From contig OZ025268.1 of the NCBI GenBank assembly GCA_964019165.1, forward strand, positions 8,889,517 through 8,953,516: DNA of 64,000 nt, read 5' to 3'. Made by a program: the position numbers and the translations under genes. The notes under the pieces are model-generated. The model had not been told where the DNA came from. It worked only from the letters and a program-made list of their open reading frames with translations, and searched no databases. The DNA comes from Mastigias papua. Its lineage: Eukaryota > Cnidaria > Scyphozoa > Rhizostomeae > Mastigiidae. Below are positions 24,301 to 64,000 of the stretch, one piece after another; within the stretch, counting starts at the first letter, position 1; each line of letters opens with the position of its first letter.

Positions 24301-25525
24301 GCTCTGCAGATTTACATGTTTACATAGTCAAGAGAAATGACCACACCTAACGTTATTGGCAACGCCCATTTATGTATCGTTGAGATACAGTGTCAGATTT
24401 TTTCCTGAATTCAGCCCTGACCATGCTATATTCTTTGTGACAGATTGAGTGCCTTAATAAGTTGCTTGATGTTCCTAGATCTATACGCCTCCTCCCCTTT
24501 ACAACGTCTAGACTGATTTACCCCCCTTGTCCCTTGACACCAACATGTGACACGCCCTGCAAGGGGAGGGAGGTCATAAATTGTGAATGTTTAGAGGTAA
24601 CAAATTTATAGTCCTTTATCGACTTTCCTAAATCTCAAAAATCGTGTACTGGTTTTCTTGGCTTTTTGAACAATCGAGCACAAAATCATGGATATTCAGG
24701 GGAAATGAATCAAATTGTTATATTTTTGTGCTCCACGTGCAAAAAATTATCGTCGGTGCCACCGCTGTGGTTGTGTTAACTGATTAATCACTGTTCTTTT
24801 GATGCCTCTAATGTAAAATAATGAATCATCAATGACGTAAATGAGCCAGATATATACTGTTGTTATCCTGACCATTGCACGTTTTAGCTTCATCTTGTTA
24901 TAGAACTAACTGCCTACTCCTTTTTTTATAAGAATATAGTCTATAAGAATACCAAGGCTGAAAATCGCTAAAAGTTAAGAATAACTTAAGAATATTGCAA
25001 TGCTCAAACGTTGTGAAGGCCTACCCTAGTCAGTATTTTGCTTATTTCAGTTTCTTTAGAAAACGAAACAACTTTGAGCTTCACTTATTCAGTCTGGGAG
25101 TCATTTTGAGAACCTGCATAACCTACATGTTACATGTACAGAAGTACACATAAACTGCGGGGTGGATCGTGGGAGTCTAGACACCTGTTATTTTTCTCAA
25201 AAGAGAAAGTGCCTTTTTTCTTGGAGGATTTTGAAACTGTTTATTGTATTCTTGCTACGTAGACCTGTTCATAATCTTTGTTACTCATGAAAGTAAGGAA
25301 ATCCTAAAGGTTTCCGTACGATTTCTTTTACCTTTAATTTTGAAAAATATTATCTCAAGGTACAATTAGATGTGTAATGTGCTTATTTTTGTTAATTAGA
25401 CCCCTGCCCCCAAAATTTCGTAGTTGAGCCTACATGGTGTACAGAGCCTGACATTAGTAATTGATTAATATTTTAAATCCATTGATAACTCTAGCCCTAA
25501 CATTTATGGATATATTTTTCCTATA

Positions 25526-25985
25526 GCAGAGCAGCAATACCCACTAAGAAATGGTAGTAGCTTTCAGTTGTCCTAGGTCCAAACTAAAACATATGGTATA
25601 AAAACAGTCTCATTTTTAGGATGTAGGTTGTGGAATACTCTACCAAACGAATGAAAAAACTATCAAGACATAAATGAATTAAAAAGAATGATTTAAGGAA
25701 TGGGTTGGGAACAGTGCACTTACAAAATTTTAAGGATTTTTGTAGCTAATGTTGATTTCATTGATTAAAATTTTCTTATCTTTTTAATTATTTCATAAAA
25801 ACATGCATATAAATAATTTTATTTTGTTACCTTTAGCCTGTATTTGACTTTAGAAAGCTTAAATTAGCTTTTAGCTACATTTAATTATACATCTTTTACT
25901 GCCTACTGCAAATATATTTATAATAATATAAACTCAAATAAAATAAAATGAAATGAGATAAAATAAAGTAACTTAATAATAGACT
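25526..25985 (+). mobile_element. LINE 3' end (CR1/Jockey-like) with A-rich tail
   Basis: The plus-strand frame from 25526 reads AEQQYPLRNGSSFQLS, stop, VQTKTYGIKTVSFLGCRLWN, TLPNE, stop, then DINELKRMI. That is the conserved C-terminal tail of LINE ORF2 (YxLRN, YGxxS, LWNxLPxxIK). Two in-frame stops show decay. It is followed by an AT-rich 3' region ending in repeated AAATAAAATAAAATG-like units up to about 25985. Confidence 0.7.
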
Positions 25986-26359
25986 CAAACAACTCTTTGG
26001 GAAGTGTCAGTTACACACTGTCTTAAAAAGAATATAGTCTATACCAGTATTAATGTTTAAAATCGCTAAAATTTAGAAAGCACAGATATTCATATAAAAC
26101 AGTACGTATTCTATTACCTGATGTAATTATACACTGATAGTTGGTTTTCAGCTTGGCAAAAGTAGTTTTAAGCCCTAAAAGCTGCAAGCAATAAGGGGCT
26201 TTTATTTGAATGATAGACACTTTGGGAATTATATACTTTTTTACAAGAATGCCTAATTTTTTGTTTAGCCTTAATAAAATAACACAAGAATAGAATACAA
26301 TAATATAATTAGTATACACAGTATAAAAATTAATATAAACAATATTTCTACCCGGTTTA

Positions 26360-27078
26360 GGGAGCTGTCATAAAGTATGGAGCAGACCGGGGCGGAAGGG
26401 ATTTAGCTGGGCCATCAAACTTTTTAAGTGAAAAATGTTGGGCTAACAAATTATTTTACATTGCAAAGATGGGCCATGAAACTTTAACTTGAAATATGCA
26501 AAAATATTTTCAGGAAAATTTCAATCACAACTTTCTGAGCTACTTTCATTGCTTTCATCATTTTCTGTGATGTTACTGTCTTCAGTCATTTTCAGTCCTG
26601 CTTTCTGGAAACACTGTGCTATGGTGCCATATCTAGGCTTCTTCATTCTTCTTGCCTTGTGCAATCTATTGGCTTCCATTGTTGATTCAAGCTACTCCTG
26701 AAGGTGCTTGGAAAACTTTTTTGGAATATTGCTGCTGCCATCATTCACAAATACTCCTTTTTCAATCAGATGTTTCAAGCCACGCAAGTGCATTTTTGGT
26801 TTGAGAGTATCTAAGGGCATGTGGATTTATTGATGCATTATCAATATTAAATCCAAAATCCCCTCTAGCAGCAGCATCAGAGAATAACCCATGATATGTG
26901 ATACTATTCAAAACTGATGCACAGCGTAATCAAAAAGCCGAAGGAGCTATCAAATTTTTGCTGGATGTAAAGGGGGGCCAAGAAAATTTTCCTTGCTTTT
27001 GTGTTGGGCTACAAAAATTTTTGGGGAAATTTGAAATCCCTTCCGCCCCGGTCTGTTTCATACTTTATGACACCTCCC
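26360..27078. mobile_element. Inverted-repeat DNA transposon remnant (719 bp)
   Basis: The termini form a near-perfect inverted repeat of about 47 bp, including GTCATAAAGTATG and GACCGGGGCGGAAGGGATTT. They are flanked by TTA on both sides (also compatible with a TA duplication). The minus strand near 26500-26680 reads RLHKARRMKKPRYGTIAQCF followed by QKAGL, like the TIxxCFxxAG motif of Tigger/pogo transposases. Only this stub of the transposase survives. Confidence 0.75.
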
Positions 27079-27833
27079 TTACTTCATAAATTCCAATATA
27101 TTCTTCAGCATCACTTGAAGACGTAACTATATTTTGCACGAATTTTACTGAAGTATCCAATTTTCCCTATAGACTACCAATTCTGGCATATGTACCAAAC
27201 TCAAAATTGCACTGTTTTCTGAAACAACTCAAAACAATTAAAAATCTTAGTCTTGATGAAGCTTGAGCTTTACATTGTTCTTAAATTATTCTTAAATTTT
27301 AACGATTTTGAGCCTTGATATTTTCATGGACTATATTCATATAAACAGAAGTGTGTAGGCATTGAGCAGGGTTCTTTATAAAATGCATGCATAGAATATT
27401 AGAATTTCTTCCATTGAACCTAGAGATTGATGACCTTCTTGGCAGAGTCAAGGTACCGGTCATTAATTCTTCCAGGGGAGGGGTGGAAGACATCTAGGAG
27501 GGAGGGCCAAAATTCAGCACACTCAGAAGGAAGGGGGATGGAAAATAAAGAGCATTTTAAAAGAAGGAGTACGGAGTGTCGTTTGAAGTGCTGGAATGGA
27601 GACCATAATTTTCACATTAGAACCTGAGAAGGGGAACGAAAATTCCATGAAATATATGAGAATTTCTTCCACCCCTTCCCCACAAGTAATAAACGACCCA
27701 TCCCTGAGGAAAATTTAGAGCTGCACACTATTCTTGCGGTTACCATATTGTGGAATAGTCCTTGATTCTTATAAGCATAAACAACATAAACTTGACAAGT
27801 GGGCACTGAAATCGTGCATGTTTTACACGTTTA

Positions 27834-28309
27834 TTTTTACAAGAAACCAGTTTATAAGCAACCTAGTACTAGACACGCAAAAAATTAAGAAACTTTTAGA
27901 ACTACAACGAAAAGAAACTTTAGAAATTTCTGTGCTATTTCAAAGTTTGGGGTTTGTAAAATATATTTCCTCCACGGATGTAACAAGTGTCTACTAAAAG
28001 ATGTGAGAAAGATCCTGTGGTAGAGAGGAAGCTATGCGCATTTTTGCGACAAATGGCACATTGGAGCCATTACCTAGTTCAACGCAAAACTGAACCAATA
28101 AAGTACCCTTTTCGAGGACCAAAGTGAAGATTATATAAAGTTTACTGAAATTAACGGTGTCGACATGAGGTTGATTTAGATTTAGAGCGGCACTAACGTC
28201 TTTTGTTTGCTATCATGCTAATAGTTTACTATATCCACGTGTTTTATATCGTTTTCAATGCAATCTTTGTTTACTAAATTAAGAAACTTTTAAGAAACTT
28301 TTAGAACTA
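27834..28309. repeat. Direct repeat, copy 1 (about 480 bp)
   Basis: Shares with 28521-29020, in order: TAAGCAACCTA, CTAGACACGC, TTTCTGTGCT, CCTCCACGGAT, GAGAAAGATCCT, ACTGAACCAATA, GAGGTTGATTTAG, TTTGCTATCATGCTAATAG and CAATGCAATCTTT. AAGAAACTTTTAGAACTA words occur near both ends. Contains no convincing gene. Confidence 0.75.
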
Positions 28310-28520
28310 AAATGTGGCCAAAAATTAAGAAACTTTTAGTACTAGGCCTTGAGCTAGGTTTCTTATAAAAAAAACGTGTATTGCCATACTTAATAGATAT
28401 ATAAAATAAGCTGCAAAGATCTCCCTCTAGAATTGCACATGGAGCAATTAGAACTGTACATGTTGTGCAGAACTGGATCTTTAAAATACCTGTTCTTGGC
28501 GAAAGATGCTTTTCAAAAGT

Positions 28521-29020
28521 TTTTTTGTAAGAAACCGGTTTCTAAGCAACCTAATGCTAGACACGCTACAATTTAAGAAGCTTTTAGAACTAGAACGAAA
28601 GAATTAAGAAATTTTAGAAATTTCTGTGCTGTTTCACTGTTGGGGGTTTGGGAAACATATTCCCTCCACGGATTTAACAAGTGTAAACTAAAGTAGATTG
28701 TTTGAGAAAGATATGAGAAAGATCCTTTGGTTGAGAGATGTGCGCATTTTATGACAAATTGCACAATGGAACCTCGGGAACCATTACCTGGTTCTGCGCA
28801 AAACTGAACCAATACCATATCCTTTTCTTCGAGAACCAAATTGAAGATTACATAGAGTTTACCGAAATTAACGATGTGCACATGAGGTTGATTTAGTTCG
28901 AAAACCGCACTAACGCCTTTTGTTTGCTATCATGCTAATAGTTTGCAATACCCACATGTTTTTATATCGTTTTCAATGCAATCTTTTTCATTAAATTAAG
29001 AAACTTTTAAGAAACTTCAA
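28521..29020. repeat. Direct repeat, copy 2 (about 500 bp)
   Basis: Second copy of the unit at 27834-28309, about 690 bp downstream in the same orientation. Between the copies lies TTTCTTATAAAAAAAACGTG, the end motif also seen in the 5159-6190 foldback element, so the pair may be two related insertions and not a simple tandem duplication. Confidence 0.75.
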
Positions 29021-29200
29021 AAGTAAAATAAAATAACATGTCAACACAGAAAGTTCTAATGTGTAATCAGCACCATATATGAGGTGGGGGTTTTTGGCCT
29101 CTAGTGAACGGAATGGAGCCATTATGGGGGCAGAGAAGGAGGCAGAGAAGGAGGCAGGTGCTATGAAATGATTCTTTGGTGGTTGTAAAACATTCCGCTT

Positions 29201-29960
29201 TCATATTGACGTCATCATGGCATGTTCTTTTTCATTTGCCCAGAGCCCCACAGAAGCGTTCGGCAGGCTTTGTCTTTGGTACTCGCATCCGTCTACAATT
29301 CTTTTCAAATGCTCATTCCTATACCTGACACTTTGTCATACACGCAAAATATTATAGCCATTGTGATCTCAATCGCCATGCACATGATTAATATCAACAC
29401 ATTCAAGTTTGCATATAACGGAAAAGAGGGATTTTCAATAACAGCCAGTGACTTAAGCGTTGAATTGTTCTCAAACACATTACCGTAGGTAATTTTATTG
29501 CTTGTAATGCCATCGACAGAGTTGACTGTTTGATTTGGAAACAAAGTGTTCTTGTCGGCAGTTAATTTATGTGTACCTGCTATAGGAAGCAACTCGATAA
29601 GCTTGATGCATGCCTGGTAGTTTTATTTTTAGACGAATTGTCGCTTGACATTTATGACCGTTGTTAATGGAGACACTAAGTCAAATCCTAGTATGAGATT
29701 CATCCGAATGGGAAGTTTATCTGTCAATAAACAGCATGTTTCTTCCCGATCAGAATATTTCAGCATTGACAATGTTGAAATGGAAAGATGCACTGTAAGG
29801 TATCTATAGGCCTGAATCAGAATTGCTGTAATATCTGTTATATTATAGGATACATTTGGTGAGAAAAGCCTAAGATCAATGAGACACAAGAGAAAATAAA
29901 CACATCGTTGAAATGTAATCTTTACATGCACTCGAAAGACGATTCGAGGTCATTCTTTGT
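29201..29960 (-). pseudogene. Possible broken gene for a single-pass membrane protein
   Basis: I do not recognise the family. On the minus strand one frame is open from about 29960 to 29629 (RIVFRVHVKITFQRCVYFLL..., ending VKRQFV) and, after two closely spaced stops, continues in the same frame to 29305. The second part has NQT and NNS glycosylation-like sites and a hydrophobic segment, NLNVLILIMCMAIEITMAII. After a one-base frame change the reading goes on for about 38 residues (NEHLKRIVDGCEYQRQSL...) to a TGA at 29201. This would suit an ectodomain, one membrane span and a short tail. It could be a decayed gene, an unspliced exon group, or chance. Confidence 0.3.
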
Positions 29961-30037
29961 GTTTAAAAAAGATCCGCTCTGATAAGATGACCAAGTTATG
30001 ATTAACAACAAAGAATCCTGACGCATTTACACGCGAG

Positions 30038-59296
<29,259 letters not shown>

Positions 59297-59314
59297 GGGT
59301 ATCTGCGATTTGTT

Positions 59315-59320
59315 AATAAA
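59315..59320 (+). promoter_or_regulatory. Candidate rols/TANC polyadenylation signal
   Basis: AATAAA begins 19 bp after the predicted stop codon, supporting exon 9 as the true last exon. Confidence 0.5.
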
Positions 59321-59544
59321 TGTCAAATACCATAGGCTCAATTTTGTATTAGATCTATAAGTAATAAGATGTACAAGCAATGCTTTGAATTTTAGTCAGA
59401 ACTTTTAGATCTTTAAGGTCAAGCAATGGTGGAAGCTTTCTCTCTGTAGATTTTGAAAATAGAAGACTTTGTATATTTTATTATCATCTCTTGCATTCTT
59501 TATTTGTTTACTTCCTATCATGACATTGCCAGCTCAATTTGTTT

Positions 59545-59732
59545 ATGGCCAATTGTTTGAGAACTCTGATCATGTCTATGTTCTCCCAGCCTAATTGACC
59601 AATCGTCATACAAAATGGGCCTACATGTAGCTTTGGAATGCATTTGTAGTCAGAATCCTGCATGATGATTGGTCATTTAGGCTGAGAGAGAATGGACCTC
59701 ATAAGAGGTCTCCAACAATTGGCGGCTAATGC
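59545..59732. mobile_element. MITE family C, copy 3 (about 188 bp)
   Basis: Ends GGCCAATTGTTTGAGAACTC and inverse TCTCCAACAATTGGCGGCTA, with inner arms CTATGTTCTCCCAGCCTAAT and TTAGGCTGAGAGAGAATGGA. The central CAAAATGGGCC word is in the opposite orientation to copies 1 and 2. Confidence 0.8.
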
Positions 59733-60228
59733 TTGTGATTTTATTGATTATTATACCTATTGACTGGTAATCATGTTCCCATTCCGTCAATAAGTAGATC
59801 ATATGACGCACAAAACCCAGCGTATGATTTTATCAAATTCTGCTGATTCGTTAATTACTTCATAGGATTTTCGTATCTACCTACTTGACCACAAACATGA
59901 ATAGATAATGGTTGTTGTCAATGTCCATCCAAAAGTTCATCTACAAACAGTCTAACAGAATATCTGCTTGAGTTTGTGTTGACCCCCTTCTCTATTTTTT
60001 CCATGAAACCAGCCCCACACTGGTACGCAAGAGCACCGACAGTCCACCTTGGCTCTTAGATTCACTTTCTGTTGAGCCCCATCAACATGAGGTTGAGAAT
60101 AAGAGGGGAACAAGGGCATAGATTACCCGCGGCCTTAACCTGAAAGGGGCTCACATTCAAATGTGATCAAAACGGGCTAAAGATGTCCTTGTTTTTTAAA
60201 TGTAGAATTTAGGCCATACAGAAATCAG

Positions 60229-60284
60229 TACTTCGTCCTCTGCACTTTATCCTCTGCACTTCGTCCTCTGTACTTCGTCCTCTG
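60229..60284. repeat. 14-bp minisatellite, 4 units
   Basis: Four units of YACTTCGTCCTCTG, one with TTTATCC in place of TTCGTCC. Confidence 0.9.
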
Positions 60285-62925
60285 TTGCGCGAATTGGAGC
60301 AACTTGTAAGTGTAAGCTCTAGAGTGATTTGGATTAATCTGTGCAAGAGCTGGATGTGTTAACAAGTCGGTTTTTGACGCCCTTCCAACAGGTAGACATC
60401 ATGATGTGATCTTTGTGGTGTACAGCTCTCGACTTATACGTCTTGGCTGACTTTTTTGTACAAATAATGAAGCAACTTTCAAGCCAAGTGCTGTAGTTGT
60501 AATATGTCAGCTCTTTTCACCCATGTGCATGACGTTCTTGCAACTCCTACCGTTTCTCGCATTTTTAGACCTTCGTAGGCATCTTCATCAAACATTATAA
60601 ACAGATGCATGGCAATGGTTGATAATGTTCTGCAGTTTATGACAATCTTTTATGGTATGGAAGGGCTTTTTGGCTGTGTGCCTTTTAGGCATCACAGTGC
60701 GTTTATCTTGAGAAATGCAAGTGCTTCGTATGAACCCGCTGGGGTTTATGCAGTGATTGTTAGCCCCAGCCCCAAAAATGTGTAGCTACGTCATAGTCTT
60801 TGTATAGTTTCATAAATTTTTCTGCCCTTCCATTTATCACATCAGGATTTCTAAAATTCAACAAAGGTGCTAGTATATTGTGTCCAGTTGGCAGTTGAGG
60901 TTGAGCGTTTAAATGACAGACTGAGATTAGATGCAAATGGGATACGAGTACATTGAGAGAGCCCAATTGCACTCACAGTCACAAAAGAAATAGTAGACCG
61001 GAGGAAAACACAGAGGCATAGCATTTTTGTAAAGAATCTTTAATAGTGGAGAAATTTCTCAAAAGGACCACAAAGATAGGGAAAAGCTTTGTGACCACGC
61101 CTTTAAACACATTGGTAGAAAGTAGGTATTACGCATCTCAAAATCACAGCGATTTTACTCCTAGTATGATTTCGTTGTTCAATTTCAACTGAATAATGAA
61201 ATCCTACTAGGAGTGCAATAGTTGGATTCATGCCATAAAGTCAGAAGATGTCGTGTAACACAATAATAACTTTCATGCCTAGAAGCTTTTTGACCAGACT
61301 ATCACCATTGCTTGCTAGGAAACACTATTGCTTGACGACAAGGATATGCTCTGTCTGTATCAGCTGCACGATTTGTACATGAAAGGACCCTCATACTGAT
61401 TTCATGATATTGTTTGGTTCGGAACCGCCGAAAGCATGTGAAGAGAGTAGAAACCGGAGTGGCCACCGAACGTAACTCATGCAGTTACAGGTGTCGAGGT
61501 GCCTCTGGGGAACATAGTTTCAAGGAAAATGCAAAGAAAAACTCTGATGTGCTAGAACATTGATAACAAAAATACATCGAGAAGTTAAAGTAATAACAAG
61601 GCTACCCGACTTCTTTTACATAACTAATCTGTCCCAAGAAATTGAAGTTCTCAATAACATGCTTTAACATAAGAATAACATTATATGACTTTATTCTAAA
61701 TGTATTTAAGAGTCTATATGCAGCAATTTACGCTAAGCCCTCGCAAAATGTTAGAAAATATAAATTTGCTGCTCTATAATTCTCTATCTACACAAATTAG
61801 CTGTATAGTTCCATGCTGGAAAGAAAATGTTCTTTGAATGGGTTTTTCTGAAGAGCATGGGTGATGGATATTTCTGTTAGATTCCTGTGATTGTTATACT
61901 ACCTATAACCTGGCAAATGTTCCTTTTTGCGACTGTCAAAATTCTACACGGGATCTCTTCTATATGAAGCAAAGCACAATCGGCTGTTACTTCGAGTATG
62001 AGTGTCTTTCATTTTTGTAATAAACACAGCATCTCTATAAAGAAAAGAGCTTGGATTGCTAGCTTTGGCCATTCTTGCTTATGATGGCAAAACAAAACCG
62101 TTAGCAACCGCAAAAAAGTGTAGGGCATAGTATTATCTTTACTTTAGTTGCGAAATGTCCAGTTTTCATGCAGGTCTGATACAATTGCTACACATTTCCT
62201 ATATTAATCTATGTACCCTAGTGCTATAGTTCCTTAGTGCCTGTCACCGCAGTGGTACACAGATTCAGATATTCTACTTAAGAAAGCCTTGGGAAGTTGT
62301 AACACTGAAATCATGAAAAAACTAAGACAGTTTCTATACTGGACTAAACCAACGTCAGCGGGGCAAAAATGAGGGGATTTGGGGGTGTCACACCCCAAAA
62401 ATCGATCCTAGTCACAATTTGATATGAATAAGTCGGTCCCGCTCTGGCTCTGTCGGTATTGAATCTCTATTTTTAACAGCAAAAACCGGTGACTAACTTT
62501 TGAGCGAAATGTGAATGCTAAGTCTCGTGTCCGTTTTATGCGCGGCGCGAGAGGGCCCCAACAACTAATTCGCAGAATCGATCTATTGTGGTAACAACCC
62601 AGTCCCTTGAACGCACCCCCTAAAATAAATTGCATTTGCGCCCCTGAGTAACGTGTATCCTATAACGATAAATGCTAAATTGATGGTCTCACAGAAGAAA
62701 AGTAGATTAATTTTGAAGCTCTTATATTCACAAGAAGCTCATAGGATTCCACTTTCCAGGAAAGCCCCTAAATTCATTCTTAACTATTCATGCAAAGACG
62801 TTAATTATATCTGTCTCTAACTAACCCCCTCCCTCCTCTCTGAATTAACATTATGACTTCAAGCCATTAACCGTATAAACCAAAAGAAACCTATAGGTAA
62901 GTGTCAGCTATTATGCTTGGCTTGG

Positions 62926-62931
62926 TTTATT
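62926..62931 (-). promoter_or_regulatory. Candidate GPCR polyadenylation signal
   Basis: AATAAA on the minus strand, 414 bp beyond the GPCR stop codon. Position is reasonable but unproven. Confidence 0.3.
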
Positions 62932-63345
62932 ACTCAGAAACAGACAAGAAGCACATTTTCTTTCAGATCGAACCAAAACTAGCAAGTAGAAGCTATTTTA
63001 CAGAATATCACTTTTTCCAGGGATTATAGTCCTATCCTAAAACTACATATCTTGCGAAATAACTACATTTTTCCACTTCTTTGCTCGTCAACACTAAAGA
63101 AAGCAATGGTTGGTATCTCACCATTAGTACAAAAAAAGGTTGAAGTATAGTATTGCCGTGACCACCTTTCTACAAGTTTACAAATGAATTCCATCATTTG
63201 AAATGTTGGTACTGTTTTACTAAATCTATACAAAACATAGGTTAGCTCTTCTCTCTCTTACTATTGTTAAATTCTACTGCATACCTTGCTAAAAGTATCC
63301 CTTTGACAAGATCACTGTTACAAATGAGATCTGGAACTTACGGAC

Positions 63346-64000
63346 TCAGCTGTCCGGATTGACCTCGACTGCACTTTTTTGCATAGAGGTATCTTTCGTG
63401 AATTGCACTTTACCGGTAGCCGCTAGATTTGAGCGTACGGATATCGTCCGTCTGGGGTCAATCGGATGTATACGGAAAGCTTTTCTGCAAGTGATTTTGC
63501 GCCAGAATGCACGCGTCAATATCACCATTTCGGTTTTCAGGTATGTACTTCCAAGTGTATACACGAAAGGATTCAATGTGCCATTAAAAGTACAAAACAA
63601 CATTGTGATTCGTAGCCATCTTTGGCCTCTTTGCACACCTTCTAAGGTGTCAGGCGTGAAGTAGTTCGAAATACTTGAGATTAACCAGTAAATTATGAAT
63701 GGAAACCAGCAAATTATGTACACCAATATGAGAATACCTAGCATTTTCTCTGCCTTGCGCAGTCTCGTTCTCCTGGATGAAAGAGCATGTGCGTTGACTT
63801 CTTCAAAAGGAAATATCTCTCTTCCCTTTAGATATATCGCAGAACAGCTGAGGATCAGGAAGAATATAGGCAAAACTAGCCCAAACAACATGATTGACAT
63901 TCTATAGGGTACGCTACTAATTGAGCCCCAATCTCGTGCGCATACCTTGAATGCACTGTCCCACTTAAACGAAACCATTCCAGGTATCATGCAACTGAGA
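63346..64000 (-). CDS. Rhodopsin-class (class A) G protein-coupled receptor, C-terminal part
   Basis: Plasma-membrane receptor. 217 residues are visible and the frame stays open through base 64000, so the N-terminal half lies beyond the window. From the left: end of TM4 and extracellular loop 2 with its cysteine (KVCARDW), TM5 (YRMSIMLFGLVLPIFFLIL), a third intracellular loop of about 30 residues rich in Arg (SSRRTRLRKAEK), TM6 with CWFPF (the CWxP site with F), TM7 with NGTLNPFVYTL (NPxxY intact), and a basic C-terminal tail with FWRKITCRK, a possible helix 8 with a palmitoylation cysteine. It resembles peptide/amine-type receptors common in invertebrates. I cannot name the ligand. No intron is seen in this part. 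Confidence 0.92.
   Translation of the reverse strand, partial: LSCMIPGMVSFKWDSAFKVCARDWGSISSVPYRMSIMLFGLVLPIFFLILSCSAIYLKGREIFPFEEVNAHALSSRRTRLRKAEKMLGILILVYIICWFPFIIYWLISSISNYFTPDTLEGVQRGQRWLRITMLFCTFNGTLNPFVYTLGSTYLKTEMVILTRAFWRKITCRKAFRIHPIDPRRTISVRSNLAATGKVQFTKDTSMQKSAVEVNPDS

Larger units (their letters stand above)
17566..30037. other. Intergenic region between WDSUB1 and the rols/TANC gene
   Basis: About 12.5 kb with no intact gene that I can support. It is dominated by transposon debris (listed separately) and possibly one broken minus-strand membrane-protein gene near 29201-29960. Stretches 18520-20200, 21400-25520 and 27090-27830 show only short chance open frames and scattered G/C-rich repeat ends, such as the CCCTCCCGAGAAGGCCCCC block near 22600. 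Confidence 0.6.
59297..63345. other. Intergenic region between rols/TANC and the GPCR gene
   Basis: About 4 kb between convergent genes. It has a MITE and a 14-bp minisatellite. The block 62340-62650 (GGGGTGTCACACCCC, GCGGCGCGAGAGGGCCCC) looks like a further decayed repeat. No gene recognised. Confidence 0.6.

Overview
The window reads as nuclear DNA of an invertebrate animal. It is AT-rich, its genes are split by GT-AG introns, it carries decayed CR1/Jockey-type LINE pieces, a tRNA-derived SINE, many short inverted-repeat DNA transposons and very long microsatellites. The proteins are animal families, but nothing fixes the phylum, so I do not name a species. All exon models below come from reading splice sites and reading-frame phase by eye. 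No transcript evidence was available.

Layout. (1) 2094-4413, minus strand: first three coding exons of a pyruvate dehydrogenase kinase family gene, with the rest beyond the left edge. (2) 4414-10295: gene-free spacer with foldback elements, a LINE reverse-transcriptase relic and (GT)n/(CA)n arrays. (3) 10296-17565, plus strand: a complete ten-exon WDSUB1 orthologue (seven WD40 repeats, SAM, U-box; 506 residues predicted). (4) 17566-30037: gene-free and rich in transposon remnants, including a Tigger/pogo-like element with a nested MITE, a second inverted-repeat element with a transposase relic, a LINE 3' end, a 0.5-kb tandem duplication and a possible broken membrane-protein gene on the minus strand. 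(5) 30038-59296, plus strand: a nine-exon gene of the rolling pebbles/TANC family (RING finger, long disordered region, STAND P-loop NTPase, ankyrin repeats, one TPR-like unit; 2055 residues predicted). Its introns hold two GAT trinucleotide arrays (about 0.55 and 3.3 kb), several MITEs and a SINE. (6) 59297-63345: intergenic. (7) 63346-64000, minus strand: the C-terminal part of a rhodopsin-class GPCR running off the right edge.

The four genes are functionally unrelated (mitochondrial metabolism, ubiquitin ligation, scaffold/adaptor, receptor) and show no sign of co-regulation. The points most worth following are the RING-bearing TANC-type gene with a short C-terminus, two inverted-repeat elements lying 3 bp apart at 45080-46006, a foldback repeat group sharing an end motif, and the 3.3-kb GAT array that never leaves the triplet register.
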